Shown here: positions 1-11,396 of the stretch, in pieces
How positions within the stretch are numbered: position 1 is the first letter of the stretch
Layout: every line of letters begins with the position of its first letter
Source: Phanerodontia chrysosporium
Taxonomy: Eukaryota; Basidiomycota; Agaricomycetes; Polyporales; Phanerochaetaceae
Direction of reading: 5' to 3'
Assembly: GCA_001910725.1 (NCBI GenBank)
Contig: MJGA01000076.1
Span: forward strand, 1-50,829
Length of the DNA stretch: 50,829 nt
Program-made: the position numbers and the translations under genes
The notes under the pieces: generated by a model
The model's input: only the letters and a program-made list of their open reading frames with translations
Databases searched by the model: none
What the model was told of the DNA's origin: nothing

Positions 1-80
1 GACGAGATGGCCAACTCGTCCTGTGCAGCTCGTCTGCGGGTAATCTAGCACAGTGTTCAGTGGGTGCCGGAAGAGTTGCT

Positions 81-692
81 CTAGCCAGGAGCTACGTGTA
101 TACTGCACGGCGCTTTCGGAAGTGGCGGAGACTGCAGGCTTGGAGGTGGGAGCGGTGACACTGCGTGAGTGGGTGTAGTGGCTAGTGGAGTTTGAGACAT
201 AGAATGTCGATCTTCAAAGTAGCCGAGCAAGGCAGCGATTGCATGGTAAACAGCGCGTGGGACAGTGATGGGGTCGTCACCGAGAGGAATGGCATGCCGC
301 AATTGCTCAAGCTCTTCGCGAGCATCGATGGTTTCGTATGCAGATGAAGACCGCACCGATGACGGAGTCGTGACCGTACTGTGTGATGTCGATGGTGTTG
401 CTGTGAGTCTACTCAAGTGCTGGGAACGCGGGGTACTCGGAGTTACACAGGGAAGCACAGAGTCTGCTGCCAGCGCGGCCGTAGTTATGAATGGATTTTC
501 GGGGTCGTCACCGGTGAATGCACTATGAGTGCAAAGCTGTGAGGCAGGATTGCTGGTCTCAAAGATGTGGTTGGTGGTTCCGAGTGTGGCATCCCCGCCA
601 AGTAGAACGTGCAGGGCACCGGTGTCGTCAAACCCGCGTTGGCGTGGTGTCAATGGTGTCGCCGGATTCAAAATCTGCGAGAGCGGTAACAT
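81..692 (-). CDS. hypothetical Ser/Thr/Pro-rich protein
   Basis: A 203-codon open frame starts at an ATG (complement of 690-692) and ends at a stop at 81. The product is rich in Ser, Thr and Pro, with one more ordered stretch around residues 120-165 (ending LLGYFEDRHS) that looks helical. I see no catalytic motif, signal peptide or membrane segment and do not recognise the family. A plausible acceptor (TCTCGCAG) lies just inside the 5' end, so the visible frame may be an internal or 3' exon of a longer gene. The neighbouring sequence to the right holds no gene. The balanced composition, unlike the GC-rich zone that follows, is the main reason to keep it. Spurious coding is a real alternative. 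Confidence 0.33.
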   Translation of the reverse strand: MLPLSQILNPATPLTPRQRGFDDTGALHVLLGGDATLGTTNHIFETSNPASQLCTHSAFTGDDPENPFITTAALAADSVLPCVTPSTPRSQHLSRLTATPSTSHSTVTTPSSVRSSSAYETIDAREELEQLRHAIPLGDDPITVPRAVYHAIAALLGYFEDRHSMSQTPLATTPTHAVSPLPPPSLQSPPLPKAPCSIHVAPG

Positions 693-3549
693 GGTACAAG
701 CCGTGGTGGGAATCAGACACTTCAGCAGAGGGCGCGCAGGTAGTGTATACGCTATTGGGAAGCCGTTGTCTAGCGTTCTCTGAGGGGCTTGGGAGCTCTA
801 CAACGGCTCTGCCCTTGCCTCCCCAGGATCCATTCTCAGACTCTCCGCCACCGCAGCGGTGAAACCCTTTTTTCAGACTGTTTGTCCACTCATTTGGCCT
901 CTGTTGACCGCGAGGCAGCCCCAGCGCCGCGTTGTGTCAACGAGAGCGGCACTGCTATCCAATCCCAGCCCTTCTTCACACATCCTCTCCCCAAAAGTCC
1001 GATGTTTTCGTATAACTGCGGTGCAGTATAGTAGCTGCTGATGCCGTGCCTTGCTGTTTGCTCATGGAAACCCGCCGGGCAGCTCTCATTGGTCCAGCGG
1101 CGGTGTTCAAAGCGGGCAACGGCGTACTAGCCTCCAACAACAGCGGTTACCATTACGGGCGTGTGACAGCGAAGGCAAACGCTTCCTTCCCGGACACCAA
1201 CCTCAGGCTAGGGTTTACAGAATTGCGTGAAAAGCTTACTCGATAGCCGCTCACCGGACATCGGACGCCCCGAAAATCACGATTGATGGGCCCTGCGCGC
1301 TAATCGAGCTCGAGCAATCGAGCGTATACTCGGCTGCACCCCACTGCCCGTCGGCGAGCCCGGGCGCGGACGCATTCCAATGCCCCGCACCAGCGGAGGC
1401 GCTCGGGCTCGAAACGCGCCATCGGGCCGACGCAGCCAATCAGCGTGCGCGACGCCCACGGATCGTCCGCGCGGGCAGACGATCCCGCGCGCTTGCTCGG
1501 CCATGGGGTCAGCCTGTCCCGTCGGCGCGCGCGTGCGCCCGACACTGTCTCACGCTGCGCGGCACCCCGAGGAGCGTGGGCGACGAGCGACTCGCACGCA
1601 CGCACGACGCCGCCGGGCGGGCGTGTGGCCTCTCGAGGCACGGAATCACGCTTTGGCTTTCCGGGGAGCCGTGATCGCCCTGGGGGGGCTCCCCGCGCAG
1701 CGCAGCGCAAGACGCCACAAAGGCCTTGCCTTTGGTGGTGCCTTGCCCGCCCGCACGCGCCAAGGTGTCGCGGGACAGCCTTGCCCTGCGCATACAGGGC
1801 GCGCCGCGATCGTGCGATCGCATGCACAGAGCGGAAAGTGCCCGCAATTGCGATCGAGGCCTGGGTCCGCGCAGCACGCCAGACAAAGCCTCCTGAGCAC
1901 ACGCCGCACCGCACCGCGAGCGCGGCCGCCGCTGCTGGCGTCGCTCGCAAAGCCCTGCAAAGTCTCGGCCCAGTTTGCGTGTGCACAGCACCGAGGCCAC
2001 TGGAAGCGCACGGCGATCTCGGCGAGCCCGGGGCCTGGGCCATGCCGTAAGCGCCCGCGCCTTTGTTCTCGCTGCGGATGCTTTAGTCCAGGCTCGCAAA
2101 ACTGCGAGTCTGCTTCCGCTGCGCCTGCGATTCGTGTCGCGTCCTGCACAAAGTAGACTAATGAAAAATGGGTCGCTGCTGCACAGCGTGCGTTCTGGGC
2201 CGCCCTCAGGAGCTCCATGTCGCGTCCGTGCTCTCTCGGAGCGTGTCGTAACATGCCAAACAGGTTTTTCATTGGGTGCTGCAGAGGAGCATCATTGGTG
2301 AGTTTGCATGGTGTGGGTTGCGCAGACATCGTCTGCCCCCGGATGCTATCCAGCTCCGATGTCGCAGCTGCCTTCCGCGCCGCCCTGCATGCCACTGAGA
2401 GGCTTGCGCACGGGTCCTGTCCACCGCGCGCCCTGTATGAACACAAGACACCTCCGTGCGCGTCGGTGCGGCCATCTGGCCCGCTCCTATATCAGCCAAG
2501 GACGATGGAATGCCACCGTAAGCATAGACGACACGTCGTCTCCAGCCTGACATCGTACCTGCCCTTGGCCCCATCCGTACTCAGCCGCCTCTGCCCGCCT
2601 GCCAGCTGCACCGGCCTGTGATGCACCCGGCAGCACCGAAGAGGCCTTGCGAGTGGCCCGGCGGCGCCCGCGGCGCGCCCGGCGCACCTTTGGCCCGTCG
2701 CCCGCCACCCGCTCCAATCGCGACGAGGCGCGCGGGGCCAACGCGGCCCAGGCCCGTTCTCTGCGCGAGGATGGCCCGCGCGACATCGCTCAGCCGCGCC
2801 AGCCCTGTGCCCGGGACAGGGGATGCGCACGATGGCTGAACGCTCTAGCAACACCCGCGCCTGGAGGTGGTGCTCGCCGGGGACAACACGCAGAAAAGAC
2901 ATCTGTGAGGATGATCGTTGTCGCCTGCGTGCGCGTGCGCGTCGGCTCTGCTTTTTGCGCTGGAGGCCCCGTCCGGCGTGTGAGGCTGTGTGCGGCGAGG
3001 GCCGCACGATGGGGTGGACGCCGATTGGCAGTGCGCGCGGACGTGGCGGCTCAGCGGAGTCAGCAGGCGTGAGTGCTGCCGCAAAATTTGCGCGGCGTGT
3101 GCGGGCGACAGGCAGAGGCTCTCGTCTCCGAGCCGGAGAGGTGGTATAAAACCTGGGCTGGAAACGACGGCCGATAGGGCAGCGAGGGCTCGGACGGCCG
3201 TTCGAGGCGAGTCTCGCGCGCGAAAGCGTCGGGTGTTTGTCGCGGGCGACGGAGGGGTCGGGAGGGGCTAGAGCTCGGTGTGTCGGCGTGAGATTGGGCG
3301 TGACTCGTCGGCGGGCTGGTAGGCCAGCGAGCGTCGTGCACGTTGAAGAAACGAGCGGGGAGACGCACCTGTGCGACCGCCCCATGGTCCGCCCGCCAGA
3401 TAATCCTGCCACCATATCGCGCGAGTCGGGAACCGCGAAGCTCCAGCCGTCGAGCGCACCGTCCGCGCCGGCTGGTAGCAGCGCGGAAGGCGTCGCTGGT
3501 CGCTGCTGGTGGCAGCAGCCAAGTCGAATGGGACGAGAAGGGTCTGGTG
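693..3549. other. gene-poor, very GC-rich stretch
   Basis: From about 1250 on, the DNA is extremely GC-rich and CpG-rich, and all six frames stay open for 100-400 codons simply because AT-rich stop codons are rare. The translations are dominated by Arg, Ala, Pro and Gly with no recognisable domain, no consistent frame and no convincing splice pattern. I see no gene. The first 500 bases of the interval are of ordinary composition and also empty. Confidence 0.5.
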
Positions 3550-4500
3550 TGCCCATAACAGCGATAACAGCGGCCGCAGGCACCGGCGCCTCAGGTAGCA
3601 CGCTCGGTGGGCCAGCTCGGTTCGTCGGGCTCGTCCGGCGCGCGCGATCGCGCACGACTGCAGCCGCACCAGCAGCCCGCACCGTCCACAACCGCACCAG
3701 ACTCGCCGCCCGGCGAGGGTCGTGATCGGACACAGCTCGCCCGCGTGATGCACGAGGCCTGGGGCACCGTGTGCGCCCACCGCCCGTGCGGTACGCAGCG
3801 GCGACGTCGTCGGTGACGTACCGCAGAGTCCAAGTCCCCCCACAGGGGTGGCTGACAGAGAGGCCGGCTTGGACATGAGCTGCCTTGTCTCTGGCCGCGG
3901 TTGCAACGCTGCAAGCCCTCTGTGGGTCGGCGAGACGCCTCGGGTTGCTCGTGGGGGACCGCTCGAGCTCGCCATGTTCGAGAAGCCACCGTCAAGCAGC
4001 GGGCCTTCTGCATTGCAGGCCTGGGGTGCGTTCACAGCGGTTCGTCTCTGGCGGTGTATCGAACCGGGCGCCACGCGCCGCCGAAAGGGCTGGCTCGTCG
4101 CCGTGCTCCTGATCCGTCCGTCCGTGTTTATTGCCCGGGGGAACCGAAAAGAATTGCGCCGTCAGATCTCGCCCTTGACGTGAGCAGGCGTCCGCTGCCT
4201 CGCGCGCCGCTTCGGATGCTTTCGTCGAGGGTCCTCGCGTTGCCGTCGGTCGTCCCCTCGTCCGAACGCTTGTTCTTGTCCTCGATGGTGCCCTCGCAAC
4301 GCCGTCGTCATCGGGGCGGACGCAGAGGGTGGCCGTGGTTCCAGGGCGCCTCCTAGGCCGGGCACGGGCAGCACGTCTGGCCGCGGTTGGGGCGTGCACC
4401 GCTGGGTAAAAGCAGTCTAAAGTGGAACAAGGGTGAGATCTGGAATTGACTCTAATCTTGCGACAGCGGCGCTGACCGTATATTTGCTTTTGCAGGGCGT
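3550..4500 (+). repeat. diverged dispersed repeat unit, copy A
   Basis: This stretch aligns by eye, in the same order and orientation, with 8740-9590. Shared landmarks are the core TTCGTCGGG (near 3620 and 8790), a segment containing CGAACCGGGCGCCAC (near 4058 and 9125), a segment reading GGGAACCGAA...GCG.TGTCAGATCT-like (near 4139 and 9223) and a terminal GAACAAGGGTGAG followed about 50 bases later by a pyrimidine-rich CAG. The last pair resembles a splice donor and acceptor, so the unit may derive from a transcribed element or gene. No intact reading frame spans either copy. The boundaries are approximate. Confidence 0.5.
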
Positions 4501-6676
4501 CCGTGCAATGCTTGCGGGCCGCGTGGGTGTGGCTGAATCTTTCCGTTCACCACGTGAAACGCTCTGGCACTCCCAGCAGCTCCTCGGGCGAATAATGTCG
4601 CTCCCAGCGAAGCCCGGCTCCGCATGGTGGCACAGCAGGAATAAGCAGCGTCCCGTCGGGTGACGTTATCTGGACATCTATCGCGGTTAATGAATCGGTC
4701 AGTCGTCGCGTCGCAGCGCAGGGATGCTCCGCAACTCACACTGTCGCATGGGAAGCGTGACGTCTTGGTGTGCAGGGTGCGCGCGGCTGGTAGGCGTTTG
4801 GGGCTAGAAATGGCCTGCGTCAGAGGGTCAGTCCCTCGACAGACGAGACGACGTCGGAGCACACCCTAACAAAAATTGATAGGGTGCTGCTACGCAGGTG
4901 CTCAGACGTCGTGGGCGGACGAACTAAATGCACAGATAGCGCGGTAAGTTCATGCACATCACCCTAATTCCTCCGCGACTGAAACATGTGCGTACCACTG
5001 CAGGGTCCATGCCGCTTGGACGAGTCTGTCGGGCTCCAAACCTTGCTGCTCGCATTGCTCTTTGTGGACTGCGAGGGACTCTTCGCTCTCCCCTCGACGC
5101 TGCAGTGGACGGTTTCATCGTCGACCGGGGCGTCGCGACTGTGGTCCCCTATCCGTAGAGTGTAAGCATGCGCGGGCATTATAGATTCTTGAAGAGTTCA
5201 CCTATCAAGGATCTAACGTCACCCCGTCCTCGTCGTACGGGTTTCGATGCCCTGTCGGTAGCAGTAGTCGCACTTGAGAATGCTGTTAAGGCTTTCAGTT
5301 GGCGTCGGATGCCCATGTTGTGAAGCTCACCACTTACTCTTCGGCTGCATGGCTCTGTTCAGGTGCAGTATAGACTGCACCGGCATAACTCTGGCCGTTT
5401 GTATGCGGAAAATTGAGAGTTTGCGGGAAGGGTTCGAGAGAACTATGACGACGGCGGCGCATAGACGCCGAAGCGTCGGCAGGTGCGATCAATTGACGCG
5501 CCCTCTCCCGCGCTCACTGCTGCCAAGTTCGCTGCTTTCTGGTGCTTGCTACCCTCGACCAGGACAATGAAACTACCGTACGTGCTAGGCTATGCACAAG
5601 TGCACGCTCATATAGGCGCGAACCTGGCAGAATGGAGTGACCGTGAATGCAGCGCAGTATTAAAACCACTAGGCCACGTCGCCGTTCGCCGTGCGTCGAA
5701 GTGACGAAGCCCCATGGAATGATGCCGCAATGTCCTATAGGAGCATGGAGCCTCAAACGCGCATGAAAATCTGGCACAAAAGGGCTTACTGAGCGACAAG
5801 AGCAACCTGGGCGCCGCCGCGTCGTACGCCTCCAAACACGAGTCCAACGGTTATCGCGCACAGAAACAGCAGCAGCTCTGACCATCGTTCGGAACATGCA
5901 TGCACACAGCGAAGATGTTTTTCTCTTCTCGGCATGCTATTAGGCAAGCGTATCCCCTCACGGATGGCAGGGACCCGACGCGAAACTTGGCACAGGGCCT
6001 ACCTGCGTAGTGTCACTGCTCTGCATCCCCGCGCAATTCGTCCGGCTCAAAGTCGAGTCATATAGCTCAGCTCACTCTGGGCAAAATGCGACGGTGGTAC
6101 GCTATAATCTACCAGGTAATGCCCTTCACAACAACGCCCTCGCTGCCTTACTCACCATGCTGAAGCAACTCCAGGAGGCAACCTGTCCCGACATTAGCGA
6201 GGACGCTCTTGGTTTCCCTGACGCTCAACTGTCGGGGTCACGCCTTGATCCTCACCCTATGCACCACGGCCAGAATCTCCGACGCCTGCGCGCCCGTTGC
6301 TGTTGCCACACTGTCTCCTCTATCCGACTCACCCGAGCCGTTCCGTGCCTTTGACCTTACCAACGGGTAACGATGGGCCCAGCTCTTACAGCCTCCGACC
6401 ATACGAACACAATTCTTATTATTGTTATCCTTACTCTGCTTGCTTCTTCAATAAGTCGGAAAGCTGTACCCAGGCGAGCTTGGCCTCAGTCGCCGACATA
6501 CATGCTACCCGAGAATAAACAACGTCATAACTTGGCTCGCTGCACTTGCGTGGTGGCACGCGAAAGGCTCATGCCCAACATAACGTGGTCAAACGCCTAC
6601 GGGCGTGTCATCCTCCGACATCCACGCGGTCGCCTTGCACTCACAATTCAGCTCACCGCCCACGAACTCTGCCAGC
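4501..6676. other. intergenic, nothing recognisable
   Basis: About 2.2 kb of mixed composition. Short open frames occur in all phases but none has domain signatures or consistent splice sites. The segment just before 6677 is C-rich and pyrimidine-biased on the plus strand, as is common in fungal promoters, and would be the promoter of the GTPase-like gene that follows. Confidence 0.5.
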
Positions 6677-7869
6677 ATGTCTGACGTTCTCATTGCGTGA
6701 GTCGTTCAGTCGTCATCCGGCTCTAAGCTGATCATACATGAGCAGAGTCATGGGCTCAACCGGGTCTGGAAAGTCAACTGTAGGCTGCGCAGCGGGTGTC
6801 AAGTCGCATCGACGTTGACGGACATGGACAGTTCGTAAACTTAGCCAGTGGTTCGCATCTCGCGGTGGAGAGGGCCTTCGCTCGTGCACACCCGAAGTAC
6901 AGACATCGAACTCGTTCGAGCTGCTTGGTCACCAGGTCACGCTGATCGACACTCCCGGGTTCGATGACACCCTCAAAACGGACACCGAGATCCTGAGGCT
7001 CATCACCTCGTTCCTTGCAGACAGGTAGGTGAGTAATTCCTGGCATCGACAGCGGTCTGACACTTGTTTACAGATACCGCAGCCACCAGGAGCTCAGCGG
7101 GGTCGTCTACGTGCACCGCATCAGCGACTTCAAGCTCGGCGGGATCTCGCGGCGCACCTCTGGCATGTTCCGCTCCCTCTGCGGCGACACGACGCTGCAG
7201 AACGTCGTCGTCGCCACGAACATGTGGTCCGAGGTGGCCCCCGAGAAGGGCGCGGCGCGCGAACACGAGCTCGCGACGGACCCGCTGCTGTTCCGGCCCG
7301 TGCTCGAGAGATGCGCACGACTCATGCGCCACGACAACACCGTCGCATCCGCACAGGCGATTTTGGCGACGCTCCTTGGAAAGGCGCCGCTCGCGCTGCA
7401 GATCCAGCGCGAGCTTGTCAAGGAGCACAAGGCGCTGGAGGCGACGGCGGCGAGCGCGGCGCTCAAGACGCAGGAGCTCTGCACGGCCGAGGCCCGGCAT
7501 GAGGACGCACTCCACCAGCAGCGCGAGGCGGCGGAGGCCGCTATACGGGCGCAGGAGGAGGAGCTGGCGTGGGAGCTGGCGGAGGTGCTGCAGCTTGTGG
7601 AGATACAGGAGGCGGAGGCGCGAGCAGAGCAGGAGCGCATGCTCATTGCGATCGAGGCCGCGCACATGGAGGAGGAGGAGAGGCTGCAGCAAGTGCAGCA
7701 GGCTTTCGAGGAGGAAGTCGAGGCGCGACGGCTGGAAGAGGTGCGGTTGCAGCTGGTGCGCGAGCAGCAAGAAGCCGAAGCTCGGGAAGCAGAGGAGGCG
7801 AGGCAGCGTCACCAGGTAGAGTTAGTGTGTGTCAGGCGAGAGAGAGACGGTGATTGTGTAGTCGCCTGA
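6677..7869 (+). pseudogene. AIG1-like P-loop GTPase, frameshifted copy
   Basis: Four exons can be placed: 6677-6696, 6746-6779, 6832-7024 and 7074-7869, with introns of 49, 52 and 49 nt. The product would start MSDVLIAVMGSTGSGKST (G1/P-loop), followed by a DTPGFDD G3 motif, an HRISDFKLGG segment, TNMW at the G4 position, and a long Glu/Arg/Ala-rich coiled-coil tail. This layout is typical of a GTPase family expanded in mushroom genomes. The intron positions match those of the paralogue at 14534-15742. Exon 3 is 193 nt here and 194 nt in the paralogue, and one base is missing around 6868-6872 (after codons for LAV, before GLRSC). The frame is lost there and stops soon after. All splice sites are intact, so the lesion is recent, or it is a sequencing error. 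The function of the family is not established. Confidence 0.8.
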
Positions 7870-8739
7870 GGGACGTCAGAATCGGGCAAGCCAGTCAATT
7901 ACTACACGCGAATAGAAAGGGTCATTCTCCGATAGAGAGCATCAGTATGCGCAAAGTTCGCGGCGAACACCTGCTTCACGACTCCTCGTGAGACCGTGCA
8001 TTTCCGCTACGCTCCTGAGGTGTTGAACATTCCAGCTATCCGGTATGGGCACAGTTGAGGAGGTGAATAATACCTACCCGTGGTGACTGTGTAGAACAAC
8101 CCGATCTCGACGATGGGGTGGGCATGTCCCGTGTCCCCTTCACAAAATCCGCAGCTTGTCGCGTCAAGGTTGCAGGAATAGCTTGGGAAATGATGGCCGT
8201 CGCCGTACGCCCTTTGAGCTGGGCGCATTCATTTACGTAGGATGATAACATGCGGCTGCGATGCGCTGGCAGAGCTGGTGACTATCAGAGCTGGAGAAGT
8301 GGAGTACCGCCCGCGACGATACTTCTGGGCGACAGAAGGGCATGAAACAACGATGCACGCTCTGGTTGCGTTGACATGCCGGCGACGGTTACATCAGGGA
8401 CGACGCCTTGCCGAGTGTTCTGCGCGGTGAGGTTCCTCTACATTAACGCACTAGACGACGGTGACTGGGTGACGTTTGCACCATGGAATCTGGCCGCTGA
8501 ATGTCAATCTATTCCATGCATCACTGCTACTACAGACAGGGAGTCGCCTGAGACTTGAAAATCGGAGCAGGGCAATTTGGACCGCCCGTGGGAGCAAGAA
8601 CGCACCTCAGAGTCCTCGGCGTATGAGTAATAGACAACCATCGGCGCGGTATGCGTAGCCAATGTTCGGCCATAGGGGGTGCAGGAGCTCAGCGACAGTG
8701 GAATCGGCGGTTGGCGACAGCGTATTTTTGGCCAGAGCC
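7870..8739. other. intergenic, nothing recognisable
   Basis: No open frame above about 70 codons has a recognisable sequence. There are no repeats or RNA-like structures that I can support. Confidence 0.5.
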
Positions 8740-9590
8740 CGGCGATAGCAACAGGCACAGGCACCTCGCAGGTTGTCCCACCGGCTCGATTCGTCGGGTG
8801 CATCCGGTCGGTGAGGCTGTCATATCTGCCGCAATGGGGTCGACGGGACACCAGATGGCGTAAGTCCGCTGTATGTGGCCTGGACGTCTTGTGGCGCCAA
8901 GGTCTCAGTCGACAGCTGGTGCAGCGGAAACCCGACATGCGGCTGTTTTCCTGCCCATGGAACTATCTCCGCTTGCGCGCGTGATGTTCACGACGCTCCA
9001 GAAGCGGTCTAGTAGTGGATCTCGGACGTTTTTGCGCACCGATACGGGGCCTGCAGTGGAAACGGGCCCTCTGCAACGTTTCTCGTTACTCTCGACTCGC
9101 AGCGGTTCGCCTCTGGGACGTGCCGAACCGGGCGCCACCTCGTAGAGAACTGCACCTCACCGAAAGTGGCGGTTCGTGGCCGAGCGGGTGATCCGACCGT
9201 CCGATTCATTACGATTCACCGGGAACCGAATAGGATCGCGCTGTCAGATCTTGTGACACGTCTCGTGGATGGTGACAGCTGCCACGGGCCGTGCCTTGCG
9301 CACATCATCCCAGGGCCCGACGATGCCGTCCTCGAGCCTTCCCTCCTGCTGACTGCTGGAAGGCTTCGAAGAACAGGGCACCGCTTGGGGGCGAGGCCAG
9401 CGCACGCCAAACGTCCGACCGTTTCGCTGGAGATCGCCAGGATATCCAGCAACCTCTACTGTGGAGCTGGTGGTGCGGAGAGGCTGAGTAAAACGCGTCG
9501 AAAACAGAACAAGGGTGAGTCTACCGTCCGATTCTGATGCCGCGCGAGTAGAGCTGACCATGAGGTGCTTTCACAGGCCGGTGGCGCCTG
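8740..9590 (+). repeat. diverged dispersed repeat unit, copy B
   Basis: This is the second copy of the unit at 3550-4500. It keeps the order of landmarks (TTCGTCGGG near 8790, GAACCGGGCGCCACC near 9126, GGGAACCGAATAGG near 9222, GAACAAGGGTGAGT near 9507, then TTTCACAG near 9570). The copy is shorter and less GC-rich than copy A, as expected for independently decaying copies. The shared donor-like GTGAGT and acceptor-like CAG at the right edge argue for an ancestral exon-intron boundary. I cannot name the parent element. Confidence 0.5.
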
Positions 9591-11396
9591 ATTGAGGATG
9601 AGCTTGACTGCGTGCGAGAAGCGGGTACCCTCGCGAGCTCGCGGTACAATGCGGAAGCCGTCTCAGAACGTGTGTGTCGCATGGGTGTGCTTTGGGCGCA
9701 CTGTTTAACCACACCACCTTGGAGTCTATCATAGATATGCCGTAAGGCGACATTCACACCACAAGACCATGAGGGACTCACCCTGATACTTGGGTCAGTG
9801 GCGTCTCTGCGGGCGATATTCGCAGGGTTGGGGGCCATTTGTGACCGGCACGAAGAATAGAATCGACACATGCTGACCTCGCGACACTGAACATGTATCA
9901 AGCCCGACCCCCAGAATGTGGCGGATACTTACAGCAACATGTTCACCTTGGCATTTGTAGAGAGGCAGTCGTGTCCAATGCTCGTATTCCAAATTCTCCA
10001 GCAAGACGGTTTGATCTGCTTATCGGCTAGCGGAAGCCCTTCTGCACTGGATGTGCTGTCGAAGCGTTACAACATCGGCCGCAATGACGGACCGATAGTT
10101 TACCTACATCGAAAAGAATGGGGATTAGTGTCGCTACCAGCGTCGCAAGCTTCAGCTCCGCTTACTGTAGGTTGCGTATCTCGATATGCTGGCCATCTGG
10201 CGTTCAGAGCAAGACGAAAAGGCTCACAGAGCCTATTTCCAACCACGAAAGCCGGTCGGAGCCCAGATAAGGCATTTGATCTTTCTAGTCTTCGTGTGCG
10301 AGATCTCTGTCTCGACGCTCCAATGACTCACCGCACTAGGCCTCCTCACCATTCAACTAGCCACTAGCCACCTCGCCAGGGTTCAGCAGAGCCGATACTA
10401 TACCCGAGTTAACCAAGGCTTCAGAGTGCATGGGGATCCGAGTTGCGGAGGCCTTGGCGGAGAGTTGAAAACGACGAAGACGGCGCGCGCAAGCGCCCGT
10501 GGTCGGCCTGATAGCATCAATTGATGCGCCTTGCCCAGACTCAATTTTGTGCGTCGGCCTCTGGCTCTCCCTCCAATCTCTCGGCCGACATCGACACACA
10601 TCGACAGCAGTCCTTGACAGGAAACGCCTCACTTGGTCTTACTGCTACGATCTGGGATACCCAGTCCATCAGACCCCTTGTTCACCCAATAATCACGGCA
10701 GACTCGGACATACCCATGCACGGCATCCAGCCACCGCGGTGTTTTCTGCCAAAACCTCCGCGGCACCGCACACCCTGGCCGCCATGCGCACGGGCGACGC
10801 GGCCCTCTCGCAGGCCGCTTCCCCGCATGCTGTCACGCGCGGGGGATGCGCTCAGCGGTGACGTCTGCGCCGTCGCGCGCTGCCCACGGTCCGGGGACAG
10901 AGACGCAGAGCGTCGCTCAGGCACCGGCCACGCGCCCTGGGTCGAGAAACGCGTCCGGTCCGAGGTGCGTTCTCTGTGCTGCCGGGAGCGATGTGTGCTG
11001 GTGCGTAGGGGACTCGGATGGAGACTCGTGTCCCGCGGGTTCTCCTGTACACGCAGACTCAGCGCCGGCTCTACAGTGCCATATGATGTGCGTTTGCTAC
11101 CGTGTCGCGGGCAAAACGGCAGCCCGTCCAGGCTGGGTCGAGACGGGCAGTGCGCAACCTTCAAGGTTGTGGTGATAGCAGCGCAGGAGGGCAGACAAAA
11201 TGTCTCCATGTGGGTACTCGGTCTCACCCGCTGTCGTGCGTGCCGAGGCTCAGCGTTACTGGCAGGCCGCGAATCCTATCAGGCCTGTCAAGACGCGAGT
11301 AAAACCCGCAAACAAGAAAGTGTACTAGTATGATGTAGCCTAAGTCCACAACCCTTCTTTGATGACGATCCAGCTGCTGAGCACATCCCAGCCAAC
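9591..11396. other. intergenic, no gene seen
   Basis: About 1.8 kb without a supportable gene. It contains a perfect 14-nt palindrome at 10514-10527, annotated separately. The part from about 10760 to 11200 is GC-rich with meaningless open frames on both strands, like the 1.3-4.4 kb zone. Confidence 0.45.
10514..10527. repeat. perfect palindrome GCATCAATTGATGC
   Basis: Fourteen bases that equal their own reverse complement, followed directly by GCC, so that the right side reads TTGATGCGCC. The same ten-base string occurs at 13203 and 26280, and CTGATGCGCC occurs at 28699 and 41727. It is one member of a dispersed TGATGCGCC-type motif set in the intergenic parts of this window. It could be a regulatory half-site or a transposon-end remnant. 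Confidence 0.6.

Noticed and set aside
1300..4400. Several long open frames of 150-400 codons in multiple phases on both strands.
   Set aside because: They overlap each other, consist of Arg/Ala/Pro/Gly-rich sequence without domains, and are explained by very high GC content.
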